From the NCBI GenBank assembly GCA_009760855.2, contig WPIO01000007.1:1476501-1540500 (forward strand): a DNA stretch of 64,000 nucleotides. Direction: 5' to 3'. The position numbers were made by a program, and so were the translations under genes. Shown piece after piece: positions 1 through 20,543 of the stretch. The first letter of the stretch is position 1, and each line of letters begins with the position of its first letter. The notes under the pieces were generated by a model. That model saw only the letters and a program-made list of their open reading frames with translations. It had not been told where the DNA came from and made no database searches. Origin of the DNA: Cristatella mucedo. Taxonomy: Eukaryota; Bryozoa; Phylactolaemata; Cristatellidae.

Positions 1-1238
1 CGTAATGGAAAGGCAACAGGAAGTTGCAGTGGCGAGGCACAGTGCAAGTTTGGATCTATTGCATTTCCACGTTGAGTGGCGCACGGCAGCCGGCCGTGAA
101 CGCGAACTGCGACTGTACGTGGGCCAGTAGGTGTGACCTATTTCGCAAACAATTGAAGCAGGCGACGCGTCAGCAGCGTGGAGAGCAGGCGTCAGCGAGA
201 GTCAGCGCGAGTTCACGAGGGAGAGCAGCCGAGAGTCAGCCAGGCAGCCTGTCAGTCAGCCAGCGAGTCAGCGAGCCAGCCAGTGACCTACCGCAATTGA
301 GCCTACGCGACGCAGTGAGTGGAGCAGGCGCTCACATAATCTATCGATAGCGGCCTGCAGTCGGGCGAGTTCGGCGAGAAGGCTCCAGACGCGGACAAAG
401 GACTTTGGGAGACGTTCGCATATACCCGCACGCGGTTTGACTTCACGGTTTCCCTTTTTCCGGGTTAGGAAATGGAATCAGAAGCTTTTTTCCGAGTAAG
501 GGATCAATATCCGGGTTTTCCGCTCCTAATGAGGCGGTGAAGGGAGGAATAATAATAATAATAATGTACTTGATAAAGCGCCCTCAGAGAACTTAATCTT
601 TTTCTAGGCGCTTTACATTTGCTGCAAAGGGAAATGCAATTAAATGTTAAGTAAAATCATGCTTGAAAAACAAACAAAATGAATAACATGGTTAGGGGTG
701 ACTTAGCAGCTCTGTTTGCTGCCTGCAGCTGAGCTCATATCAGATACATAGGCAAATGGTAGCAACAAGAAATTGACCACGAGGCTGTACCTAGGGCTGA
801 CTTTCTATCGCACTACAACGGCCTTGTGGATCAACATTGCATGTGATGCTTTAAAAAAGAACTGAAGGGCAAGATGAATGCAAAGAACTGATGCCAAAAG
901 TCGCTATTTCGGACAACAACATAGCTAAGACAAACTATTAGAATGCCCAAAACACGGATGAAGCATATCAAAATATAGCCAGCTAACTTTCTTAAGATCA
1001 GACAAGCGTGTGCATGGCATTCTTCCCTTACCAGGCATATGCTTTTCTTACTGGAGGAACGTTGCAGAGTAGAGAGCGGGCCTTCGTTAGAGCAGCGGTC
1101 CGGACGTGAGGAAGTCGGAGTGCGGAGCCACTGAGAGCCTGAACCGGCGCTGCTAGTCGTGATCTTTCGTCGTCGGGTCGTTTCGTTATCGGGTCGGGTT
1201 CTTTCGTTATCGTTATCCTTAGTCCTTAGTCAGCGAAG
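1..1238. other. Left flank: low-complexity DNA, LINE-B tail, possible promoter
   Basis: No coding exon is supported between 1 and 1238. Positions 160-290 hold a degenerate run of GTCAGC/CAGCGAG-like hexamers that keeps one frame open by composition alone. A LINE-B 3' end lies at 549-705. From about 1060 the sequence becomes GC- and CpG-richer and contains no ATG until 1239, which suits a promoter plus 5' UTR for the zinc-finger gene. That role is inference. Confidence 0.4.
549..710 (-). mobile_element. LINE-B 3' end fragment
   Basis: Read on the minus strand this is the family's 3' UTR: a conserved A-rich block, then a short stem region (AAAGCGCC ... GGGCGCTTT) and an (ATT)n tail, here seen as (AAT)n at 549-566. 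The same block recurs at 9150, 13600, 22900, 37160, 46820, 47800, 59500 and 62780. It is strongly 5'-truncated and has no coding part. Confidence 0.8.
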
Positions 1239-10633
<9,395 letters not shown>

Positions 10634-11340
10634 GCTGCGTGCGCGCCCGACGCGCGTGCCGGCGGAGCGGCTGCCGCGACTCGAGCCAGTACTGTCGTCG
10701 TCAGCAATGACGACGTGCGTTTTCATATCATATTAGCTGTCGTGTCTCGTTGTGGCAGACATTGTTCGTAGCGACCAAAGTAGATAGGCGGGCAGTCCAG
10801 CGTGCTGCGGCAGCTGCTGCCGCTCGTGGGCCGGAGACCAGACTCCGCAAACCGCTGCGTTTGCAGCAGCGGTGGGTGGTGCTGCGAACTGGTTGCCGTA
10901 GAGCTCACCCTATGCACTCGTTTGATCCTGCTGATTCGGCCGCATCTGCCGGTGCGGCAGCAGTGATGCATTTCAAATCACTGAAGCTGCCTCGATTCCT
11001 AGTGGCGCGGCCACTTTTCATGACGACCAGCTTTTTTCAGAGCTTTGCGAGAGCCGGTGGCAGCCAGCGTGTATCCTGCTGTCTTCTGGATACCGGACAT
11101 CCACAGTGGTGCTGCTGAGGCCAGCCGTGCTGTTCGCTTGTCATGGGAGAGTTCGGCTTATGTAGCCAGTGATTTTTTAGTTATTTCTGCTGTGTAGTCC
11201 GTGTATCAAGTAATTAAATTGTAGCCAGACTGCCGTTTTGAAGATGTAGGATAAACGTATTGTCTCTCAACTAACTTTTTGCTCGTGCCGGCCAGCACGG
11301 CGTATTTTTGTAGGTGCATGACTTTGCAGGAATAAACTAT
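10634..11340 (+). other. Probable 3' UTR of the zinc-finger gene
   Basis: No conserved coding sequence is seen. An AATAAA lies at 11331-11336, the first good polyadenylation signal after the stop. Confidence 0.5.
11331..11336 (+). promoter_or_regulatory. Candidate poly(A) signal AATAAA
   Basis: Canonical hexamer about 700 bp after the zinc-finger stop codon. Confidence 0.45.
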
Positions 11341-11814
11341 GTGTAAGTGTGCCCCGCCCCCTGAACTCGCGGCACCGAGGGTCGTATTTACACGGGCTGA
11401 AACGTCCGAGCAGATCGAGCACGTATGTGTGCTATGCTGCCAGTGAGAGGAATGACAGAACACGATTTAGGCTAGTCACTAATGAGAGTCGCCACCCTAC
11501 CAACTCCTTATTTACAGAGTAGTGCCTTCGCCGAATTGAGTGACGACCCTGCCAGAGGTGTAGTCAGCATTTAAGAAAAGAAGGGGCCGAACCTTGATCC
11601 GTACAACGGCAGTCACTAATGATAAACGGCAGCTCCAGTCATAATGGGGACCTGTGGTTTTGCTTCACCTTCAGACCAATCTGGTTCTTGGTGGCGAAAA
11701 CTTATATTCAGCTTACTGGTATGCTGCAGCAACTCTTGGTAACAAGTGGGTGAAGAGCACTTGGAGAACCGTAAGAAGTAATGTACGAGTTGAGCACGAA
11801 AATCTTGAGCTTTT

Positions 11815-12015
11815 GATCTCGATAGCAGTGATAGCCCGAGAGGTACGGTGCTCCGTCTTCGCGACCGAAGTCGAGGGTTCGAATCCTACAGTCTGTTGGC
11901 TACCGAATGCGTACCGAAAGCCGCTTAGGCTGTGAGTGCGCTATACAAAACTCTCCTGCGTAACACCCACATGATCTTAATGACTTTGTGGAGTTACTGA
12001 CGAAGATACATTGCA
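11815..12015 (+). mobile_element. tRNA-headed SINE with LINE-A tail
   Basis: The head has a perfect RNA polymerase III B-box (GGTTCGAATCC, 11876-11886) and an approximate A-box near 11831. From 11889 the sequence matches, almost base for base, the 3' end of LINE-A at 16244-16373, including the last ~24 codons and stop of its ORF2 and the non-coding end. This is the classical layout of a SINE using a LINE's 3' recognition sequence. A tRNA gene is excluded because no acceptor stem closes after the B-box. Confidence 0.8.
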
Positions 12016-12039
12016 TAACAGTGGCAGATCCTCTCTTGC

Positions 12040-12120
12040 CAACTGCAAGCTGCAGTGCCGGCCACCAAGGCTCTTCGGTCGCTATACAAATGAGGCTGAG
12101 AAATTTGCTAATAATTAATA
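12040..12120 (+). mobile_element. SINE tail fragment
   Basis: It resembles the body and end of the SINEs at 22225 and 55005 (CCAAGGCTCTTCGGTCGCTATACAAATGAGGCTG region). The head is missing. Confidence 0.5.
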
Positions 12121-12254
12121 TTGTAGGCCCGACAGTGTTGATATTAAAAGTTGTTCGTCCAGCTTGTGATAGCCGGAATCGGTGCCCCGTCGCCAGCTTC
12201 GGACCCCAGGTTGGCTGGCTATGGTGGCAAAGCCAAGCTAGAGGGTGCTGTATT

Positions 12255-12540
12255 GTAATGTAATGTATCTCCGTCTGTAACTCCACAAAGTCATAAAGAC
12301 CATGTGGGTGTTACGCAGGAGAGTTTTGCATAGCGCACTCACAGCCTAAGCGGCTTTCGGTACGCATTCGGTAGCCAACAGACTTCGTCTCACGCAACAA
12401 AGAGAAAGTGGGAAGCATAGCAGAGTCAGGAGAGCAGTTGAGGTAGTGAGTAGCATGGAAGTAGCAGTTCAGGACCCGACTGAAAAAAATGTGCCATAGT
12501 CGGCAGTTGGAGAGTAGTTGTCGTTGCTGTACTATCAACC
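12255..12540 (-). mobile_element. LINE-A 3' end fragment
   Basis: The minus strand encodes the last ~70 residues of LINE-A ORF2 ([24 protein letters not shown]) to its TAA, then the terminal non-coding sequence. It is inverted relative to the SINE tail 250 bp away. Confidence 0.85.
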
Positions 12541-12589
12541 CATGCGATTTCTGGTCATGTGGGACTTAATGGCAATTGTTCGACAAAAT

Positions 12590-13295
12590 GGAAGCATTGC
12601 ATCTGCTCACTACCTCTTTCATTAATCGAGCCTCCTTCCACCTTCAGCTGCCTCTTCAGAAGAGAACTTTGGCAAATCGGTCCATACAGTTGCAAGACAT
12701 CCCGTCTCGACTTTTGTAGCTCACTTCTTGCTGGTCTACTGGCCTGTGGCGCCTGTTGGTGAAAAACTCGGCAGTTATGCTTGTCTGCCTTATCTCTGTA
12801 TCTCTGACCTGCACTGGCTTCTAATCACCAGCTTATCATCAGCTATCTAATCATCAGAGCTTATTGACTAGAAAGTTCTCTATTTTAGGTCCCTTCATTA
12901 TCTAGGTCCAGCCTACATATCAGAACTTATCCTTACCAGGCTAGGTAGGCATCGTACCACCTGTATTTCTGAATCAAATCGCTTAGCTGTACCTCGTGCG
13001 AGCCTCAAATTCTCTGGAGGCCGTGTCTTTAGTTCGTACACTCCCAAAGCCTGGAACTCACTCCCGACTGACGTCACGACACCCCCCAACTTGACGACAT
13101 TAAAAAAGCTAAAAACGCACTTGTTTCTCACAACATTTGGTGGGTTCTTACAATGTGTCCTTTGTGTGCTTATTAGTGCTGACACTGAATGTTATCACGA
13201 ACCATATTTACATGTTGAAATGTGCACGCAACTATATTATGCATGTTGATATTGTTCATGTTACAACTAACCATTTGCTCATGATTTCTTTACTC
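12590..13295 (+). mobile_element. LINE-B copy, 5'-truncated
   Basis: Frame-broken plus-strand remains of the RT C-terminal region (RLDFCSSLLAG, then PKAWNSLP-like residues and KKLKTHLF-like residues) run into the 3' UTR. A second copy follows at 13297. Confidence 0.75.
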
Positions 13296-13296
13296 G

Positions 13297-13735
13297 TATG
13301 CTCCAAAAGCCTGGAACTCCCTCCCGACCTGCGTCAGAACATCCCCTGACCTGACCACATTCAAAAGGAATTTATAAAAACACCTTTTTAGGAAAGCATT
13401 TAGTGGGTCCATGTGATTCGTCCTTCACGTGCTTATGCGTGCTGACACTGTGCATGCTGCCACTAACCACATTTGCATGCTGACCCTGTGCATGTCACCC
13501 CTAACCATGTTATTCATTTCGTTTGTTTTTCAAGCATGATTTCACTTACCATTCAATTGCATTTCCCTTTGCAGCAAATGCAAAGCGCCGAGAAAGAGAT
13601 TAAGTTCTCTGAGGGCGCTTTATCAAGTACATTATTATTATTATTATTATTATTGTATTACTGCAAAAGTGCCAAGGCAGAGATTAAATTCCTTGAGGGT
13701 GCTGTACAAATTTATTTGAATCATTATTATTGACC
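13297..13735 (+). mobile_element. Second LINE-B copy with (ATT)n tails
   Basis: It restarts within the ORF2 end ([12 protein letters not shown] region), continues through the whole 3' UTR to (ATT)n at 13630-13655, and is followed by a diverged second tail to 13735. Confidence 0.8.
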
Positions 13736-13879
13736 ACCAGTATCGCTACTACCGTTCCTATCGAAGACACCGAAACGATAGTGGTGGACCACCTGTATGT
13801 CAACACTTCATCACAATAAGTTTCAGTCAAATTTAAGAGCTAATCCCTCCACTAGATCAACACTGTTGTGAATAAATCG

Positions 13880-14950
13880 ACCCTCTCTGGAATGTTAGCT
13901 TAGGTAGGCAGAGTCTCTCCTAATTCTGCTGGATCTGTCGGAAGTGTTTGATACTATTGCTCGAACAGTCCTTCTTGAGCGCCTGTCATCTCGACTGGGC
14001 ATTACTGGAACTGCACTGAAATGATTCAAGTCTCATCTCAGTGGGATATTTCAAAGTAATAATGTCAGCGGGCAGCATCGTCTGAGGAGCCTTTAAAGTA
14101 TGGGTTTCTCAATGTGTTTGTTTGGTCCACTTATTTTTACAAGTTATGTTCTCCCTCATGCCGATGTTATCGCAAAGCACAGTCTGGACTTTCATTTTTA
14201 TGCAGATGACATACAGCTGTACCAGAGATTAATAGTAATAATGATAATACATTTTTATAGCCCTCTCAAAGGACTCAAATCTCTTTCTAGGTACTTTTAC
14301 ATTTTTTGCAAAGGATCTAGACCGTTCTGTTCTCTAGCACGTCGAGCTCTCACACAATATATTGCTTACATTCGTACTTAGATGGCAGCAAACTTTCCCC
14401 ACTTATGTGACGATAAAACCGACTTATCTGTAATAGGCGAACTTAGTGTAACTCAGAAAGTGGAAAGCCTAACTCTCAAAATCGGCCAGTATCTTCTGTG
14501 GCATCTGCCTGCAACCTAGATGTTTCTACTCCAAGGTCAACTTTCAATAGATGACCACACCAGCTCCAGTGCCTAGTTTCGGCTATGTCATATTGGAGTA
14601 ATTCGAGCCAACTTTCATAAGGATACTACAGCTAAGCTGGTTCGTGCAGTTCTTACTATCTAGTCTTGTGTATCTTTTCACAAATATTCCTGATTGTGCA
14701 ACAGGACACGGCTGGTGCAAAACTCTGCAGCTATTCGTGTCTGTCACAAACGTAGCAACTGCTACAGTACGTCATTTCTCACTGATCTGCCCTGGCTTCC
14801 TATGAAGCAGCCTATCGACTTCAAGCTCTGCTGCCCTTATCTGCTGTTCCTTTCATTTTCTTGCTCTATTGCCTATTTAAGAAAGACTTCGCGAGTCAGG
14901 CTGCTCATTGCACTGCCAGCTCGTCACCAGCTCAAGTAGTTTGTTCATGC
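13880..14950 (+). mobile_element. Degenerate LINE-B reverse transcriptase
   Basis: Broken RT motifs are readable in order on the plus strand: a VFDTI-type motif A, GPLIFTSYV, then FHFYADDIQLY with an intact YADD. The copy is interrupted at 14225-14320 by a minus-strand LINE-B tail. Confidence 0.75.
14225..14320 (-). mobile_element. LINE-B tail nested in a LINE-B copy
   Basis: A (AAT)n-like start, the CCTCTCAAAGGACTC stem region and a CTTTTACATTTTTTGCAAAGG end are inserted immediately after the YADDIQLY codons of the host copy. Confidence 0.7.
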
Positions 14951-14977
14951 TCCTAATCAAACTCAAATTCTTTGGAT

Positions 14978-16375
14978 CTTCGTGCCTTTGGATCGTGTTA
15001 ACAATGACATTCTACGTGGTAACGACGACGGGAATGTCACTGCCCTAGCTCTGCTAGACCTGTCTGCTGCCTTCGACACCATTGATCACGAAGTTCTGCT
15101 TGAACGATTGAGAACAACGATCGGTCTGGCAGACGAAGCACTGGCGTGGTTTAAATCGTACTTGTCTGATCGTGTTCAATCCGTGTCGTGTGGGGGTCAG
15201 GTCTCAAGACACGAGAAGGGTCACCTGTGGAGTCCCTCAAGGGTCTGTACTCGGTCCCTTGCTGTTCTCCATTTATACACAACCTCTGGGAAAAGTGATT
15301 AAGGCCCATGGAATAGGATATCACTTCTATGCTGACGATACTCAGTTGTATTTGTCATTTAAACCGTCGGAATCTGCTGCAGCAACTGAGAAACTGAATG
15401 CTTGCCTTGCCGATATTCGATCCTGGATGTCGGAAAACTTCCTGAAATTAAATGACGATAAAACCGAACTGCTGCTCATAGGACACTCTAAGCGTGTAGC
15501 TGGATTAAAAGGCTTTGCTATTCTAATAGGTGATGCTATTGTGCGACCTTCACCACGTGCTCGTAATCTAGGTGTCGTGTTCGACAGCTGCCTCAATTTC
15601 AAAAGCTTCATTCAGAAGACTGCCTCTACAGCTAGCCATCACATTCGATCCTTATCCAAGATTAGAAGCTGTCTCCCACAGTGGCTTGTAAAAAATTTAA
15701 CTAGCTCTTTAGTTCTGTCTCGGCTTGATTATTGTAATTCCCTTTTGGCTGGGCTGCCAAAGAAAGCTATTATGCCACTACAGCGGACTATGAATATGGC
15801 TGCAAGGCTGGTCTTCAAGTCCCAGCGGTTTGAGCACGTGTCACCTCTGCAGAAAGAGCTAGGATGGTTGCCGGTTGAGCAAAGGATACCGAGCAAAGTT
15901 CTTATGCTGACCCAAAAGGCCCGCCACGGCTTGGTTCCTTCGTACCTAACTGAACTGCTGCATCAGTTTCAGCCTGTTCGCGCCCTCAGGTCCTGTGTGG
16001 ACAATATATTAGCTGTCCCATTCCTCCACTTAAAAACAGTTGGCGACAAAAGCTTTAGCTCTGCAGGTCCTAGACTGTGGAACTCGCTTCCACAATTCTT
16101 ACGCAACGACAACTACTCTCCAGCTGCCGACTATGGCACATCTTTTTCAGCGGTCCTGAACTGCTACTTCTATGCTACTCACTACCTCAACTGCTCTCCT
16201 GACTCTGCTATGCTTCCCACTTTCTCTTTGTTGCGTGAGACGAAGTCTGTTGGGTACCGAATGCGTACCGAAAGCCGCTTAGGCTGTGAGTGCGCTATAC
16301 AAAACTCTCCTGCGTAACACCCACATGGTCTTTATGACTTTGTGGAGTTACTGACGGAGATACAACACGATACAA
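14978..16375 (+). mobile_element. LINE-A copy with nearly intact RT ORF
   Basis: This L2/CR1-like copy begins within reverse transcriptase and runs to the true 3' end. Motif A is [13 protein letters not shown] frameshift at about 15200-15225 separates it from the next frame, which is open for 381 codons: [13 protein letters not shown], the catalytic [25 protein letters not shown], then [13 protein letters not shown] and the C-terminus ending [13 protein letters not shown]. The endonuclease domain and 5' end are missing, so it cannot be autonomous. It is the youngest-looking LINE in the window. Confidence 0.92.
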
Positions 16376-17837
16376 GTGCAACCAAAGCATAGATAGAGCT
16401 CACGATGCCACGAAATTCCTTTACTTGACAATTAAAAAGAAGCTAAAAAGCAACAACACAGCATTTGCTCCATCGGTGCAAATTGTCACCCGTGTGCTGC
16501 ATGTGTGCCGACACTGCATTACATTGCTATGCAATTGGCATGCCTTTCCAGCGTATGAAAATCGAATAAAGAGATTTAGTTGTCTTAGGCTTCCACGAAA
16601 ATATTATATTATTTTTATTAGCTATTTTGGGTTGCCACTCTTTGGGTGCATAGGGTTCAATAGCTGTGTATGCACGGGCCGATGTCTCTCTTCTGCGACT
16701 CGTGGATCCAGGGTATTTTACTGGTCATGTCGCCAAAACCGAGTGGCTTGACTGAGTATACACACTTTCCTGGCAGCACAGCTCGGATCCACAGCAAGCA
16801 GCTATGCCAGCTTGCAGCTAGGGGATTTGTAAATTTGCTTGATTCCTGAGCTTTAACACTCTGTAAATTCTACAATACCAGACATACACGGGCCAATGGT
16901 TTGACGTGCCTTTTTGACACAACCGAGTGATTGCAGCCCAGAGGATCATGCCGGCTACTACTATGATGGCGCCGGAACAGGTGGACACACATCACAGCTG
17001 CAACCAAACAATTAATATTACGTACTCTCACGTCAAACCCTTACTAGTTCAGGCAGCTACACAACGGACAGAATGTGTATGTATGCCAAACGCTAAAGAT
17101 GGAGCCTCTCGAAACTGCACAAGCAGTGCCATCAGCAAACCGAACTCGCAGAAGCGGAAAAAATTGCCTGTATATTCCGGCCGGTATGGCAGGGTGAAAC
17201 TTGCTCAGGTAGATTCGTAACAACCTCATGCAACAACAACAGCCGTGCTTACACGGTCGGCTTTTCGTCTGGCAGAACGTTGCCAAAAAGAGGTTCTGCC
17301 ATCACGTGACCGTGAGTTGTATGCCGGCCAGGCCGGAAGTCACATGTAAATCGAGTTGCATAAGCAACATCTCGCCGCTCAACAGTCGGCAAACTGCGGC
17401 TATTTATAACTGGTCTCCAGATCGAAGTCAGCGGCCAAGCTCAACGATTCACTGAAGCCAACATTCGCTGCGCTACGAGTATTGCTAGCACGAAGCAGCA
17501 GGCTTGCTTCGATTCACGAGCTCATACGTGCATGCGGAATAGTGACAGCAGCTCAACGTAACGACGCGCACAACTCTGCATGCTGGTGCTGGTGGCCAGA
17601 TCAAAGAATTTCCCCACTTCTACAGCAGCATACGGTAGCGGCAGCCGCATCAAGCGTTCTAGCCTAGTGTGGCAGCCTTTGGGGAGGTGGCATTAGCGGC
17701 ATGATTTCGTTATGATGTGATACGATTCCATTTGCTTTTTCCGGTATGATTTCGCGGATAGCGGGTAGGGGGGGAGAGGCTCAGCCTGTAGCTGTGACGT
17801 ACGTCCCAAGCGAGGAAGCGGAGCCGAGGCTACAGAG
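16376..17837. other. Spacer downstream of OXSM
   Basis: Nothing convincing is coded. A weak L2-like tail is seen at 16550-16600, and AT-rich sequence at 16610. The 3' UTR of OXSM should lie in the right part; I see no AATAAA on the minus strand close to the stop codon. Confidence 0.35.
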
Positions 17838-18728
17838 CTAGGACCACTCGCTGTCGAGGCTGCCGAGGCAGAGCGTGGCGTTCGTGCCGCCGAAACCGAA
17901 CGAGTTCGTCAGGGCGACACGGTCGCTCGCCGAGTGCCTCGGCGTCCACTCTCGAGCCGCGCCAATCACGTGCCTGAACGTGACGCCGCAAGCACTCGGC
18001 GTCACCAGATTCGCAGTCGGCGGCAGTCGCGCGGCGTAACAGGCGAGGGCTGTGACGATGGCCTCCACGCTGCCGGCTGCGCCCAGCAAATGACCGAGGC
18101 TTCCCTTGCACGACGACACGCTGACGTCGCAGCCGGGACTGCCGAGCAGCCTCTCGATCGCCGCCGCCTCCGCATCGTCGCCCAGCGGCGTGGACGTGGC
18201 GTGCGCGTTCACGTACGTGACCCTGAGCAGCAGCGGCTGCAGCTGTTGCTGCGCTCCGCAGCGCTGGTCGTCGGACGCCGGTGGCAGCGGCGACGGTAGC
18301 AGACCGGCGTCCGACAGCGCCGCCGCCATGGAGCGAAACGCCCCGTCGCCGCTCGGATGCGGCGCCGTGGGGTGGTGGGCATCGGCCGACAGGCCGTAGC
18401 CGAGCACCTCGGCGTAGGCGCGCGCGCCGCGGCGAAGCGCTCGCTCGCGCTCCTCCAGCACGAGCACGCCGGCTCCTTCGGACAGCACGAAGCCGCTGCG
18501 CGCGGCGTCGAACGGCCTCGACGCACTCTCGGGCGGCGAGCCGCCGAGAGTGCTGTCGGTGCACAGGGCGCCCAGGCGGCTGAATCCGGCCACGGCGAGT
18601 GGCGTGACGGCCGCCTCGGTGCCTCCGCACACCATGACGTCAGCATCGCCGTGCCGGATGAAGCGGAAGGCATCGCCGATCGCGTGGAGACCGGTGGCAC
18701 AGGCTGTTGACACCGAGTGGTTTGGGCC
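17838..18728 (-). CDS. OXSM: OXSM exon 4 (catalytic half)
   Basis: It begins with [13 protein letters not shown] after TTTGCAG and ends at TAG (17838-17840). It holds all four catalytic residues. It is GC-rich, so other frames are spuriously open. Confidence 0.95.
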   Translation of the reverse strand, partial: GPNHSVSTACATGLHAIGDAFRFIRHGDADVMVCGGTEAAVTPLAVAGFSRLGALCTDSTLGGSPPESASRPFDAARSGFVLSEGAGVLVLEERERALRRGARAYAEVLGYGLSADAHHPTAPHPSGDGAFRSMAAALSDAGLLPSPLPPASDDQRCGAQQQLQPLLLRVTYVNAHATSTPLGDDAEAAAIERLLGSPGCDVSVSSCKGSLGHLLGAAGSVEAIVTALACYAARLPPTANLVTPSACGVTFRHVIGAAREWTPRHSASDRVALTNSFGFGGTNATLCLGSLDSEWS

Positions 18729-19097
18729 CTGCAAAGACGCTTGGAGTGACAATCGTCGACCCAGCGTGCAGTGGCTACAAGAACTGCAGGCCTCGGCGAC
18801 TCGCAGGGAAAAGGCTAGCTGCTGCAATTAGAGGCGGCAGAGCATAGTTGCACTGTGGGGAGGGGTAAGGGGGATGTAGGGTAAGGGGTGGTGGGAAGGT
18901 GAACCATATATAGACCAGATACACGTGGGCAAGATGCCTGACTGCCACATCGGCATACCCACAATCAAGCTGAGAGGGGGGCCAAATCTTGACATTACAG
19001 GGCAATTGTATCGAGGCTGACCTGAGGCATCCGGCCGGGCACACCTTTTCCGGGTAGGTCTGCTGATCCCTCCCACACAAGCACGAACGCAGGCACA

Positions 19098-19142
<45 letters not shown>

Positions 19143-19353
19143 AGAGAAACTCACACATGTATATATAACCCATTTGTATAGTGCCCTAAGAGAACTGAAT
19201 CTCTATCCACGCACTTCACATATGCCATACGATCTTGGTTGCAAAGGTGAGCAACTTAACCTTGGTCGTTAAAGGCAAGCACTTTAACTCCTGGGCCAAA
19301 CTAGGGCAAGTATAGCTGCGCTTAAGTGCAGACACACACCCACATGCACGTAT

Positions 19354-19450
<97 letters not shown>

Positions 19451-20479
19451 AGTAGAAAGATCTTACGACATTTGGTTCCAGTTGCAAAGGAAATATGCCT
19501 CTAGTCACTGCACAAAAAACAACAGCCGCCATAAAGTTACTATAAACAACCCTCGAGGGGGTGGAGAATTACAAGGTACCTACAAAGCCTTCACCAACGC
19601 CCGCCCCCAATCGAAGTCCGGCTCTGACGAAGCACATCGCTCTGTACATGCCGCCCAACACACCCCTTCTAGCTGCCTCTAAAGCTCCGTCGTCGCTCTA
19701 TTAACTGTCAAGCAAGTACAGCTGAAAACGAGGCCGCTGCAGGGTACGAGAGACCAGGACCGAGACCAGTATGAGAAACCGGGCCGAACCAACGTGAGCT
19801 AGGCAAGATTCTCGAAAACAAGGCAGCCAGTTAGGCGCCTTTGCTGAGAGAATGTTTGACTGCGTGAGAGCATCTTAATCCAGCTAATAGCCCGTCCGAA
19901 GTAGACGAGAAGCGATGGGCTGCCCGACGATGCCACCTCAAACCTCCCCTCCCCATAAGCTCAGGATGTGAAGCTTTCAGCAGCCATGCACACACGCACA
20001 GGCTTGGCAAAGGTGTAACTCACATGCTGCTCTAAACCAGGCTGCGGCCAGCCTCACCGGCCAAGAATGTGCAGCCTCGTTTGCATGTCTTTGCCCATCA
20101 GATCGCTAAGTGCACAGCCCCTACCATCGGGTGTCAGGAATAATTAAAATAATAATAATAATGCACTTGATAAAGCGCCCTCAGATGATTCAATCTCTTT
20201 CTAGGCACTTTACATTTAGGAAGAGGCCTCTCGCGACTGGCGGACCTTGCGACTGGTGGACCTGCTGCACAAGCTTTCATCAGAAGGCATTATAAGGAAA
20301 GCAATCCAGCAAGCAGTCGAGCGCAGGAAATGGAGAACTCGGTTGAATATAAAGTACGTGCACGGCAGCGGAAACAAGGACGCGATAGGCTGGCCACGCC
20401 GAAGACCAGAAGCCTTATTGCAGCATCGACAGAGCAACGACAGAGTGTAATGAGCCGAGAGAAAAATAATAGATCTGCA

Positions 20480-20543
<64 letters not shown>

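Noticed and set aside
24-350. 108-codon frame at the left edge
   Set aside because: Driven by degenerate GTCAGC repeats; no domain or splice support.
11815-11890. tRNA gene call at the B-box
   Set aside because: No acceptor stem closes, and the sequence runs straight into a LINE-A tail; the same reasoning applies at 22222, 55003 and 57345.
17830-18710. Antisense and alternative frames over OXSM exon 4
   Set aside because: Low-complexity Arg/Ala/Ser composition; the KAS frame explains the sequence.
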